The notes beneath the pieces are model-generated. The model ran no database searches and was not told the DNA's origin. It saw nothing but the letters and a program-made list of their open reading frames with translations. From Verrucomicrobiaceae bacterium (lineage in GTDB: Bacteria; Verrucomicrobiota; Verrucomicrobiia; Verrucomicrobiales; Verrucomicrobiaceae), in the NCBI GenBank assembly GCA_027489965.1, contig JAIXZA010000144.1, positions 1 to 64,000 on the forward strand: a stretch of DNA of 64,000 nucleotides, in the 5' to 3' direction. Each line of letters starts with the position of its first letter. The first letter of the stretch is position 1. The position numbers and the translations under genes are program-made. Shown in pieces: positions 44,446 through 52,305 of the stretch.

Positions 44446-44576
44446 GCAGTATCATGAATCTGGATGCTACCGAGGCACAATGCCGTAGCGCTGCCGATCC
44501 TTGGTGGCTGCTTGACGATCTTTGACCACAATCGCCATTCGACAGGTTTCGTTCCTTCGCCAAATTAACCACTCTC

Positions 44577-45893
44577 ATGACGCCACGAGTATTAATCATC
44601 GAAGACGAGTATGCCCTAGCGGCAGCGCTCTCGACTGTGGTGCGCCGTCTAGGCGCGGAAGCTGTTGTGGCAGCTTCAGGTCAAAGCGGACTTGATAAAG
44701 CCAAAGGCCAAACTTTTGATGTCATCTTACTCGACATTGGTCTGCCAGACATGAGTGGCCTGAAAGTGCTGTCTGCGCTCAAAGCTACGGGTCAAGAGGC
44801 ACCCGTGCTCATCATCACGGCTCATGGTACGTTGGAGAATGCCTTGGAGGCTAGACGCCTGGGTGCGCATGATTATTTTTTAAAGCCGCTGAACTTGCCG
44901 GAGATGCAGAGCAGTCTGCGGGCCCTGATTCAGCCGGTTTCCGTCGAATCAGCAAGCCCATCATCGGTGGAGAAAGCACAGGTTTTGATGATCGGGGTTT
45001 CTCCAGGCATGCAGCGTTGTTTTGCCACAATCGCTCAAGCCTGCGCCGCGAATGTCCCCGTTTTACTCAGCGGCCCTCGCGGATCTGGAAAGACGGCAGC
45101 CGCGCAAGTGATTCAGCGGAATAGCCTGCATGCCAAATCCAGCTGTGTGACTTTCCGAGCCGATGAATGGCCAGAAGAAAAAGTTGCATCTGGATTCCAG
45201 ACTGCGCTGAAGGAAGCACGTGAAGGCACCTTGATCGTGGAGGAAATCGCCGATTTAAGTCTGCCTCTTCAGGCGATGTTATCGCGAGCCATGAGCACTG
45301 AAGAAGTGCGTGTTTTGGCTACTAGTTCAGTGGTGCTCACAGATCAAATATCAGCAGGGCGTTTCCGCGAAGATTTGTATTATCAGTTGGCGGTCCTGCA
45401 GTTGAATCTCCCTCCTTTAAAAGAGCGCGTCGAGGACATTGAGGCCTTGAGTTTCTTTTGGTTCGCCGAATCTGCTCCGCATCGCGACATGGTGATCGCC
45501 CCAGAAACACTGGCTTGTCTGAAAGCTTATGATTGGCCAGGCAATGTGCGTGAATTGGTGACTGCGATGCGACACGCTGCTGCAGTGGCTAGCGGCCCAT
45601 TCTTGCTGCCACGTCATTTACCTGAAGCGATAGTTGCTGCAGGACAGGTAGAAGTCAGCAGTCATCGTGATGAGGCCCTGATGAACGCATTAACTTCTTG
45701 GCTGGATCTACAACTCACCGTCCCAGAGGAAAGCCTGCCGCTATACGATGATTTGTTGGCGAATGTCGAAAAACAAATGTTGGTTCGTTTGTTGGCTCAT
45801 TTTGACGACAAGCCGACTCGCATGGCCGCTGCCTTAAACATGAATCGAGCCACACTCCGCCGTAAACTGCGCGAGCTTTTGGGGCGGGACTAG
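44577..45893 (+). CDS. NtrC-like response regulator without the GAFTGA loop
   Basis: 438 residues. Receiver domain 1-120 with acidic pocket E9-D10, phosphoacceptor D53 in ILLDIG, T81 and K103. AAA+ domain 135-350 with Walker A GPRGSGKT (166-173), Walker-B-like GTLIVEEIADL (217-227), and RFREDLYYQL followed by LPPLKERVEDI. The C-terminal Fis-type helix-turn-helix is at about 396-435 (MAAALNMNRATLRRKL). The segment that normally carries the sigma-54-contacting GAFTGA loop between Walker A and B is deleted: residues 190-217 run directly from VTFRADEW to REGTL. It is probably phosphorylation-controlled and DNA-binding but not a sigma-54 activator. No kinase gene adjacent. Confidence 0.88.
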   Translation: MTPRVLIIEDEYALAAALSTVVRRLGAEAVVAASGQSGLDKAKGQTFDVILLDIGLPDMSGLKVLSALKATGQEAPVLIITAHGTLENALEARRLGAHDYFLKPLNLPEMQSSLRALIQPVSVESASPSSVEKAQVLMIGVSPGMQRCFATIAQACAANVPVLLSGPRGSGKTAAAQVIQRNSLHAKSSCVTFRADEWPEEKVASGFQTALKEAREGTLIVEEIADLSLPLQAMLSRAMSTEEVRVLATSSVVLTDQISAGRFREDLYYQLAVLQLNLPPLKERVEDIEALSFFWFAESAPHRDMVIAPETLACLKAYDWPGNVRELVTAMRHAAAVASGPFLLPRHLPEAIVAAGQVEVSSHRDEALMNALTSWLDLQLTVPEESLPLYDDLLANVEKQMLVRLLAHFDDKPTRMAAALNMNRATLRRKLRELLGRD

Positions 45894-45895
45894 GA

Positions 45896-46762
45896 TTAAA
45901 GTCCAGGTGGGCGATCTGAGATGTCACGACCGCCGACTTTGGGAGTGGCTGGTGGGGGAGCGTTCGGGTTGAAGTATTCTCCACCAGCGACCATGACACC
46001 CCCTTTACTGGTTTGCTGAAGCATGGGGCGATCACTGCCTTTCTGCTTGTAGTAGGCGAGCTTTTTCAGCGTGCCATCTGGGGCGATGGTGGCGTAGGCA
46101 AAGAGTTCTGGCTTGGCTAAGAAGAGGACTTGTAGCTGGTTTTGAGCATCAATGGTGATCTGTGGATCGTAGACCATGCTTAGTGGTCCGAGGCGATAAG
46201 TGCGGAGCATCACGCCCGTTTTGTCATCTGTCATGCGGAAGTAGAGTGTGGTGCTATTAACGTCGAAAAGAGGATGCAGGCTGTATTTACGTGCTTTGCC
46301 AGCATCTTTAAATCCGGCAGGCACGCCATAACTTTGCTGCCACATGGGTTTAGCATCCACGATGCTGAAACGTGTGCGGGCACTTTCATAATAATCACCG
46401 CTCGGGGCGTGAAAAACGCGAGCGGTCATGGCATAGTTACCAATGTCCGTGGGAGAGTAGGCATCCGTCACGGTTACACGCCTCTGGATGGAGCCACCGG
46501 GCTGAATTTGCACCAACTCGGCACCAGATACATTCATTGAGGCTACCTCGACCCCATCACTGGTCTTCATGTTAAAGGATAACCAATTCGCACGCCCAGG
46601 ACCACCTAGCACGGCAACAGCACCTGTGCGGTTGGTGATGACGACGGAGGCACTGATGGCCTCTAGCGCCATGTAATTGGAGTGCGGCAGCTTCATGGAG
46701 ATGTCGAACTGGGCCTGAGCACACAGAGTACTGAGGGTGAGGAGGCAGAGGATCAGACGCAT
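45896..46762 (-). CDS. Exported protein of unknown function
   Basis: 288 residues from ATG 46762 with signal peptide ALCAQAQ-like ending at AQAQFD. An N-terminal Ig-like beta domain follows (MALEAISASVVITNRTGAV, then VQIQPGGSIQRRVTVTDAY), then a second beta-rich half with TTLYFRMTDDKTG and ITIDAQNQLQVLFLAKPE. It resembles periplasmic proteins with a cell-envelope adhesion role, but I see no catalytic motif. It ends two bases before the stop of the convergent regulator gene. Confidence 0.7.
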   Translation of the reverse strand: MRLILCLLTLSTLCAQAQFDISMKLPHSNYMALEAISASVVITNRTGAVAVLGGPGRANWLSFNMKTSDGVEVASMNVSGAELVQIQPGGSIQRRVTVTDAYSPTDIGNYAMTARVFHAPSGDYYESARTRFSIVDAKPMWQQSYGVPAGFKDAGKARKYSLHPLFDVNSTTLYFRMTDDKTGVMLRTYRLGPLSMVYDPQITIDAQNQLQVLFLAKPELFAYATIAPDGTLKKLAYYKQKGSDRPMLQQTSKGGVMVAGGEYFNPNAPPPATPKVGGRDISDRPPGL

Positions 46763-46833
46763 AGCAGTTGGGGGGATATGGAGATTGAATCTGGAATTCA
46801 CGGAAAAGGAAACACTAAAATGCAGCCATTTTC

Positions 46834-47019
46834 TCAATCACCCAGTCCGTAGGCCGAGCCAACGACCTCGCCATCCATCTCATCAAAGCTAATGCGCATG
46901 GGGCGGCAGCAGACTTCGCAGTCGTAATCCACATCGCAGGGGATCTCTGAAAAATGCGGTGCTGGCACCTCAAACTCCTGGCAGCAACTGGGGCAAATGA
47001 CTGGTGTGGTGAAGGTCAT
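46834..47019 (-). CDS. CPXCG-motif cysteine-rich protein
   Basis: 61 residues with two cysteine pairs, CPSC near the N terminus and CEVC further on, the layout of the small CPXCG-type proteins that probably bind zinc. An acidic C-terminal end follows. The start overlaps the stop of the kinase-receiver gene by four bases (ATGA), so the two are translationally coupled; this coupling suggests a shared role that is not known. Confidence 0.85.
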   Translation of the reverse strand: MTFTTPVICPSCCQEFEVPAPHFSEIPCDVDYDCEVCCRPMRISFDEMDGEVVGSAYGLGD

Positions 47020-48374
47020 GCACGGGAGGCCGCCAGACGTTTGTTCCGCTGCTCCAGCACTTGCTTGACGATCCGCACCAGATCGCGGCTGTCGTAAGGC
47101 TTGGGCAGCACATCGGCAAAGCCATGCGCGCTGGGCTGGAGCATGGCGGGATCCGAGCGGTTCCCACTGGAAACGATGGCATCTACCTCAGGATCAGCCT
47201 GACGCAGCAGTTCCATGGCACGTGCACCGCCCATGCCAAGTGGGATGGTGAGATCGATGAGAACGAGATCAAAGGGTTTCCGTTCGATCATGGCTTCGCT
47301 GTAGCGCTTCACCGTATCGCTGCCATCGGCTGTCTCGACGATTTCGAAGCCTTCGCCCTTCAAATTCCGAACGATGAGATTGCGCAGGAGTACATCATCC
47401 TCCAGCACCAGAACTCGTCCGAGGATGGGTTTTGATGATGGTGCAGTCGGCATCCGCGAGATGGGAGCGGCGGCAGGTGCTAGCGGTGTGGCAGTCACTG
47501 CCTGCACGGCTTGTTTAAACTCGGCGGCTGAAGCAAAGCGTTGATTGCGGTCTGTTTTCAGGGCGCGCACGATCACAGCATCCAGACGCGTGTCACATCC
47601 GCAAAGGACGGAAGGTTGCTGCCATGAGCCACGCGGCACGGTGCCTGTGAGCATTTGATAAAGCATCACACCCAAAGCATAGAGATCTGCTCGGTGATCG
47701 ATGTCTGCCTTTGAATCATACTGCTCTGGAGCCGCATAGTCTGGAGTGCCCATGGCCATGTTTGACTGCGTGAGCATGGTGGCTTTTTGGTCGAAGCGCT
47801 TCGCCAATCCAAAGTCGGCTACTTTGATGCGGCCATCGTTGGCGATCAGGATGTTGGCGGGTTTGATGTCGCGGTGAACGATTCCCTTGCCGTGGGCATA
47901 GGTGAGAGCGTCACAGACTTCTTCAATGATGGTTAGAATTTTTGGGATCGTCAGTTTGCCCATGCTGACGCTGTGATGCAGATCGGTCCCCTCCACAAAC
48001 TCCATGACGTAGTAAAGGTATTCCCCGACAAGACCAAAGTCATAGACACTGACGATGTTTGGATGATTCATCTGCGCCAAGGCCTGAGCCTCTCGACGGA
48101 AGCGCTCCGCATAGGAGTAGTCACTGCCGTGATCACGATGGAGAATCTTAATGGCAACGGCACGTCCCAAATTCAGCTGCCGACCAGAATAGACACCGCC
48201 CATGCCGCCTTGGCCGATCATTTGATCAAACTGATAAAGCCCCGCTGGCAGCATTTGCGTCAGCTCTAGTGGCGTCGGGTAGGATTGCATGGGCACCCAA
48301 CCAGCAACACCTTCTGAAACGGTCGGCTCCTTCGGCGGAGGCGTGCGCTTGGCAAAGGCAAAGAGGCGTTTCAT
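47016..48374 (-). CDS. Soluble Ser/Thr protein kinase fused to a response-regulator receiver domain
   Basis: 452 residues. Kinase domain 45-290: glycine loop IGQGGMGGVY (53-62), K76, catalytic HRDIKPAN with D169, DFG 187-189 and APE. Everything needed for activity is present. No membrane segment. After a Pro/Ala linker, residues 318-445 form a receiver domain with acidic E325-D326-D327, phosphoacceptor D374 in VLIDLT and K425 in PKPY. The arrangement joins Hanks-type and two-component signalling. Coupled to the CPXCG gene. Confidence 0.92.
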   Translation of the reverse strand: MKRLFAFAKRTPPPKEPTVSEGVAGWVPMQSYPTPLELTQMLPAGLYQFDQMIGQGGMGGVYSGRQLNLGRAVAIKILHRDHGSDYSYAERFRREAQALAQMNHPNIVSVYDFGLVGEYLYYVMEFVEGTDLHHSVSMGKLTIPKILTIIEEVCDALTYAHGKGIVHRDIKPANILIANDGRIKVADFGLAKRFDQKATMLTQSNMAMGTPDYAAPEQYDSKADIDHRADLYALGVMLYQMLTGTVPRGSWQQPSVLCGCDTRLDAVIVRALKTDRNQRFASAAEFKQAVQAVTATPLAPAAAPISRMPTAPSSKPILGRVLVLEDDVLLRNLIVRNLKGEGFEIVETADGSDTVKRYSEAMIERKPFDLVLIDLTIPLGMGGARAMELLRQADPEVDAIVSSGNRSDPAMLQPSAHGFADVLPKPYDSRDLVRIVKQVLEQRNKRLAASRA

Positions 48375-48504
48375 GAGCAGAACAAAAGGTAACAGGAGAC
48401 AGTCCTAGACTTTCCCAGAGACGGGAGGACGCGCAAGTCTTGTGTGCGTCTGAAAGAAGGTTTCTTTGAACCCTCCTTGTCATAAGTCAAAAAAATCACA
48501 CAGT

Positions 48505-50070
48505 TCACATCGCCACCTTGGCTTCCTGAGTCATAGGCATGGCTTCGATAGCTGGGGCAGTTTTCGTTCGGCCAAAGATCGTGCGCAGTTCAGCCATGAG
48601 CCAAAGGCGGATACCCCAGCGGATGAAGCCGAGTGGGCTGAAATTCGGCGTGTAACTCAGCGCAATGGTCAGATCCATGCCATTGTTCCAGGCCCCATAG
48701 GTGCCTTTCTCCAGGCGTTTTTTAGCCATGGAGGCCAGCCTGCGATTGTAAAAAGACATGAATTTGGCGAAGAAATTTCCCGCCGCGCCATCATAGGGCA
48801 GACGGACCCACTCGGATTCTGGGTGATCATAGACCAACCGGACCGGCCCCACAAAGTAGGTGGCCAGATCCATGAGGAAGGAAATGCGCATCAGTTCAGC
48901 ATCTCCCATGTAGTTGTATTTGCCTTTGTAGAGGCTTTCAAACCACAGCCGGTAACTGCGCTTGTAGGCACCTTTGAGGTAATTCGTCGTAGCGATGACA
49001 TCTTCCCCCATGTGGTCGCGTTTGATCAACTGCGTCACGGCACTGACGGTGTGTCCACAGTAGTCCAGCCCTTGACTGTATAGTGGATCGATAAAGCCTG
49101 CTGCATCTCCCACCAAGGCCCAGCGGTTCCCCACCATCTGCTCTGTGTAGTAGCCTAGGCCCTTGTAATAAAAAGTGTCGTCTTCGATTGGCTCGGCGTT
49201 TTCAAACATGAGCCGCCCTATCGGGTGCTGCATGACATGCGTATGCAGACGAGCCGTCATTGAGGGGCCTTCGGGCATGGTGAAGACACTGCGGTCCCAA
49301 ACTACGCCGACACTGTAGTCGCCATTGGATAGGGGAATCAGCCATACCCACCAGCCTCGGCCCATGAGATGGTTCGTGGCGTTGCTGCGGGAGGCGCGCA
49401 CATGTTCCATGAGAATGGGGTGACGCGTGCGGCTTTCATAACTATCCAGCGGATTCACCTTCCGGTAACGGCACCAGATGGCAGAGGTGGGGTGCTCGTC
49501 CCCCAGTTGGCGGTGCAGGCCGAGTTTTTTAGAAAGTAAGGCCTTGCGCCCAGAGCCATCGATCAACCAGCGTGCCGTGTAAGTGCGCTCTTCACCCGTG
49601 CTGGTTTTCAGGCCAATCTGGTGATCTTCCCCAGCCTCTGCCAGGGTGATGTCTCGGATCGTGGCTGGCCTGAGTAGATCCACGCCAGCCTCCACGGCCA
49701 GATCCAAAACATGCTGATCCAGCAAAGAACGATCCAGCTGAAACGTCGGTAGTCGGCTTTGAAACTTAGGCCCCAGTTCTGTGCAGTCCTCAACTCGGTC
49801 ATTCGGCTTTTTGTTGAACCACATGCGCAGCCCATGCTTCTGGTAGTGATGGGCGTTTAAATAGTGTCCCAGGTGCAGAACGCGTGTCAGGAAGCAGGCA
49901 CCCACCTCTGAGGTGCTCTCACCCACCTTACGACTGAACTCGGTGGTGCGCTCCACAACCAGCACTTTTAAACTGGGCGTCTGCCGCTTCAAAAGTAGCG
50001 CGGAGGAGGCACCACTGAAGGCACCGCCGATGATGATGACATCGTAGTCTGTAGGAGCTGGGACGTTCAT
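48505..50070 (-). CDS. Flavin-dependent halogenase-like oxidoreductase
   Basis: 521 residues from ATG 50070. The FAD Rossmann motif is IIIGGAFSGASSA (12-24), followed by RKVGESTSEVG. W241-V-W243-L-I245-P246 matches the WxWxIP signature of tryptophan-type flavin halogenases, and GDAAGFIDPLYSQG (321-334) is the FAD-binding GD box of the halogenase/geranylgeranyl-reductase group. WxWxIP also occurs in non-halogenating relatives, so the reaction (halogenation, hydroxylation or reduction) is open. Reduced flavin would have to come from a separate reductase that is not adjacent. Divergent from the LpxL-like acyltransferase gene. Confidence 0.8.
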   Translation of the reverse strand: MNVPAPTDYDVIIIGGAFSGASSALLLKRQTPSLKVLVVERTTEFSRKVGESTSEVGACFLTRVLHLGHYLNAHHYQKHGLRMWFNKKPNDRVEDCTELGPKFQSRLPTFQLDRSLLDQHVLDLAVEAGVDLLRPATIRDITLAEAGEDHQIGLKTSTGEERTYTARWLIDGSGRKALLSKKLGLHRQLGDEHPTSAIWCRYRKVNPLDSYESRTRHPILMEHVRASRSNATNHLMGRGWWVWLIPLSNGDYSVGVVWDRSVFTMPEGPSMTARLHTHVMQHPIGRLMFENAEPIEDDTFYYKGLGYYTEQMVGNRWALVGDAAGFIDPLYSQGLDYCGHTVSAVTQLIKRDHMGEDVIATTNYLKGAYKRSYRLWFESLYKGKYNYMGDAELMRISFLMDLATYFVGPVRLVYDHPESEWVRLPYDGAAGNFFAKFMSFYNRRLASMAKKRLEKGTYGAWNNGMDLTIALSYTPNFSPLGFIRWGIRLWLMAELRTIFGRTKTAPAIEAMPMTQEAKVAM

Positions 50071-50156
50071 GTTTTGACTCGACTTCCGGTCTGGGCAAAG
50101 GTTCTGGCAGGTGACGCTGAAAGCTGGAACATCGGTTCCAACAGACAGGTAACCCC

Positions 50157-51110
50157 ATGCAGCCAATGACTCCCGAAGAAACCTCCAATCCGCCTAGCGC
50201 GCAAGCGCCGCCTCCACGAAAGTCGAGTCTGCATGGGGCTTTTTTAACTACGCAACTGCTGCGCGCCATGCGCTTTACCCCGACTTGGGCAGCCTTGATC
50301 TTGGTACGGCCGATTACGTTGATCGTTTACCTTTTGGCAGGCCCTCAGCGCCGAGCCGTGATCGGTAACTTGAGCGCCCTGCGCCCAGATTTCAGTGCCG
50401 CAGGCCGCTGGTGGGCTGGTTATCAAATGTTCCTTCAGTTTGCCCTCACCTATCTGGACCGCCTCTGGCACATGCATTTTAAGAAGGCTGTGAACTGGGA
50501 TATCCCACACCGAGAGCGATTCGACGCCATCCGCGCTCTGCCCACTGGCGTGATCATTTTCACCATTCACAGTGGGAACTACGACATTGGGGCTAGTTTG
50601 TTCGCAGAAAAATTTGGCCGTGCTCTGCACACGGTTCGCGCGCCGGAGCAATCGGCCGATATGCAAAAGCTGCGCGAGGCTGAACTCCGCCGCACAGAAC
50701 AGGCCAATCCTCTGCTGAAAGTTCACTACAGCGAGGCTGATAACCACCTCGGCATGGAGCTCTGCCGCATTCTTCGAACGGGCGAGGCGGTCGCAGTGCA
50801 GGGAGACCGCGTCATTGGCAAAGTCTCACCGGTCGCCATGACCCACGCTGGCCGCACCTATCAGCTTCCGCGCGGGCCGCTCGTGCTGGCAGAAATCTCC
50901 CGTGCCCCCTGTTTCCCCATCCTATTGGAACGCATCGGTTGCCTCAGCTACCGCATCCATGTTTTGGACTGCTTTTACGACGGCCAAACCAAAATCCGCG
51001 CTGATTATCTCGGTAAAATCTGGCTGCCAATCATGCATGATTATATTCATCAGCACTGGGCACAATGGTTTGCTTTCGAGCCACTGATCACGAAGAATGA
51101 AACGCACTGA
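50157..51110 (+). CDS. LpxL/HtrB-type lysophospholipid acyltransferase
   Basis: 317 residues, an inner-membrane acyltransferase with a Pro-rich N terminus. The catalytic HSGNYD (HxxxxD type) lies near residue 139-144 after VIIFTIHSGN. Also seen are AVQGDRVIGKV and a C-terminal DYIHQHWAQWFAFEP segment. It resembles late acyltransferases of lipid A and the acyltransferases found in aryl-polyene loci. The upstream halogenase-like gene runs in the opposite direction, 86 bases away; a functional link is possible but unproven. Confidence 0.85.
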   Translation: MQPMTPEETSNPPSAQAPPPRKSSLHGAFLTTQLLRAMRFTPTWAALILVRPITLIVYLLAGPQRRAVIGNLSALRPDFSAAGRWWAGYQMFLQFALTYLDRLWHMHFKKAVNWDIPHRERFDAIRALPTGVIIFTIHSGNYDIGASLFAEKFGRALHTVRAPEQSADMQKLREAELRRTEQANPLLKVHYSEADNHLGMELCRILRTGEAVAVQGDRVIGKVSPVAMTHAGRTYQLPRGPLVLAEISRAPCFPILLERIGCLSYRIHVLDCFYDGQTKIRADYLGKIWLPIMHDYIHQHWAQWFAFEPLITKNETH

Positions 51111-51126
51111 AATTCTGTCGTAGCCC

Positions 51127-52122
51127 TCAAAGAATCTGCGGCTTGATCACCATGACTTGCATGGGCTCCAGAGCTGCTTTGAGCTTTTCAAACATGGCCT
51201 CGTCTTCATAAGTGCCGACGATGGCACCACCGCTACCGGTGAATTTGGCGCTGGCACCACAGTCGCGGGCGGCTTCGACCATGGCAATGTTGCCTTGGCT
51301 AAGCTTGTAGAGGCGGCGGCGGAGATCGAAGTTTTCGTTGAGGAGAGGACCAATCTCGTGGCCACGACCAGCCACCAGCATGTCGCGCACGCGCTGGGCG
51401 AGGTTTGCCCACTGATACATGGCGCTGACGATTTCGCGCTCGCCACGGTTCCAGCGGCCTCGGATGTCGTTATGAAAGACTTCGGTGCCTTCACTCAGCT
51501 TTGTGGTGTAGGCTACAAAGACGGGCGGCAGCAAAGCGGGGTCCAGCTCTTCATAGATGCCGTAGCCGAGCTTCTCAATGCTGGCACGGTTGAAGTCCAT
51601 GAAGACCACCCCTTCATAGCCCTGAATGACGCGGTCTTGCAGGCCTGCAGGAATGCCGAGCTCATCATTTTCAACGCTGAGGACCAGACTGGGTAGCAGG
51701 TGCTTGGGGACTTCGACACCGTAAAATTCAATCAAGGCACGCCAGCAGGCGGTGATGATGGCGCTGCTGCCGGCCATGCCGACTTGCGGCGGGATATTGC
51801 TGGAATAGCGCAGGGTGAAATTGCGTCCATGCAGCGGCAGATGGTGCTTGGTGCAGTATTCGTAAAAACGCTTCACACTGGCTTTGAGCAGGCGGATACC
51901 GCCGTAATAACCAAACTGGCGCACATCGCGTGCCAGAGCGTCGATACTGCCAAAGCTGGAATGATCCCGCTCATTGGGTTCAATGGTCAGCTCAGGAGTT
52001 TCGAAAAGCGTGACCTCGGCGCAGTAGTTGCGGATGATGAAGGAGATCGTCTTGCCGAAGTAACCGTCTGACGGATTGCCTACAAGACCGGCGCGGGCAT
52101 AGGCTTTGGTGCTGATAAGCAT
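51127..52122 (-). CDS. GHMP kinase, glucuronokinase-like
   Basis: 331 residues. The GHMP motif 1 region is GLVGNPSDGYFGKTISF, the phosphate-binding motif 2 is NIPPQVGMAGSSAI and the third is FTGSGGAIVG near the C terminus. The opening GNPSDGYFGKTIS is the pattern of plant glucuronokinase, which makes glucuronate 1-phosphate from ATP and D-glucuronate for UDP-glucuronate. Homologues are present in several bacteria. No UDP-sugar pyrophosphorylase gene is adjacent. Its 3' end is 17 bases from the convergent acyltransferase stop. Confidence 0.85.
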   Translation of the reverse strand: MLISTKAYARAGLVGNPSDGYFGKTISFIIRNYCAEVTLFETPELTIEPNERDHSSFGSIDALARDVRQFGYYGGIRLLKASVKRFYEYCTKHHLPLHGRNFTLRYSSNIPPQVGMAGSSAIITACWRALIEFYGVEVPKHLLPSLVLSVENDELGIPAGLQDRVIQGYEGVVFMDFNRASIEKLGYGIYEELDPALLPPVFVAYTTKLSEGTEVFHNDIRGRWNRGEREIVSAMYQWANLAQRVRDMLVAGRGHEIGPLLNENFDLRRRLYKLSQGNIAMVEAARDCGASAKFTGSGGAIVGTYEDEAMFEKLKAALEPMQVMVIKPQIL

Positions 52123-52252
52123 GAAGTAGGTTGGGAAAAAGGGCTTTGCTAAGAAAGGGCAGCTGCCAAGGCAGCAGAACGGCAGTCTAAAAGCTAAAGG
52201 CTGGTGAATTTCAGTGCAAGAAGATTGGCTGTCACATACAGCTCAAAAAGAA

Positions 52253-52279
52253 AGGCTGACGTGGTGGACACGTCAGCCT
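52253..52279 (-). terminator. Terminator after the DEAD-box helicase gene
   Basis: A perfect 11-base stem aggctgacgtg / cacgtcagcct around a 5-base loop. On the minus strand it is followed by a T-rich tract ttctttttgag. It lies 26 bases after the helicase stop. Confidence 0.9.
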
Positions 52280-52305
52280 GACTCAAATCACTTCAGAGGC
52301 TAGTC

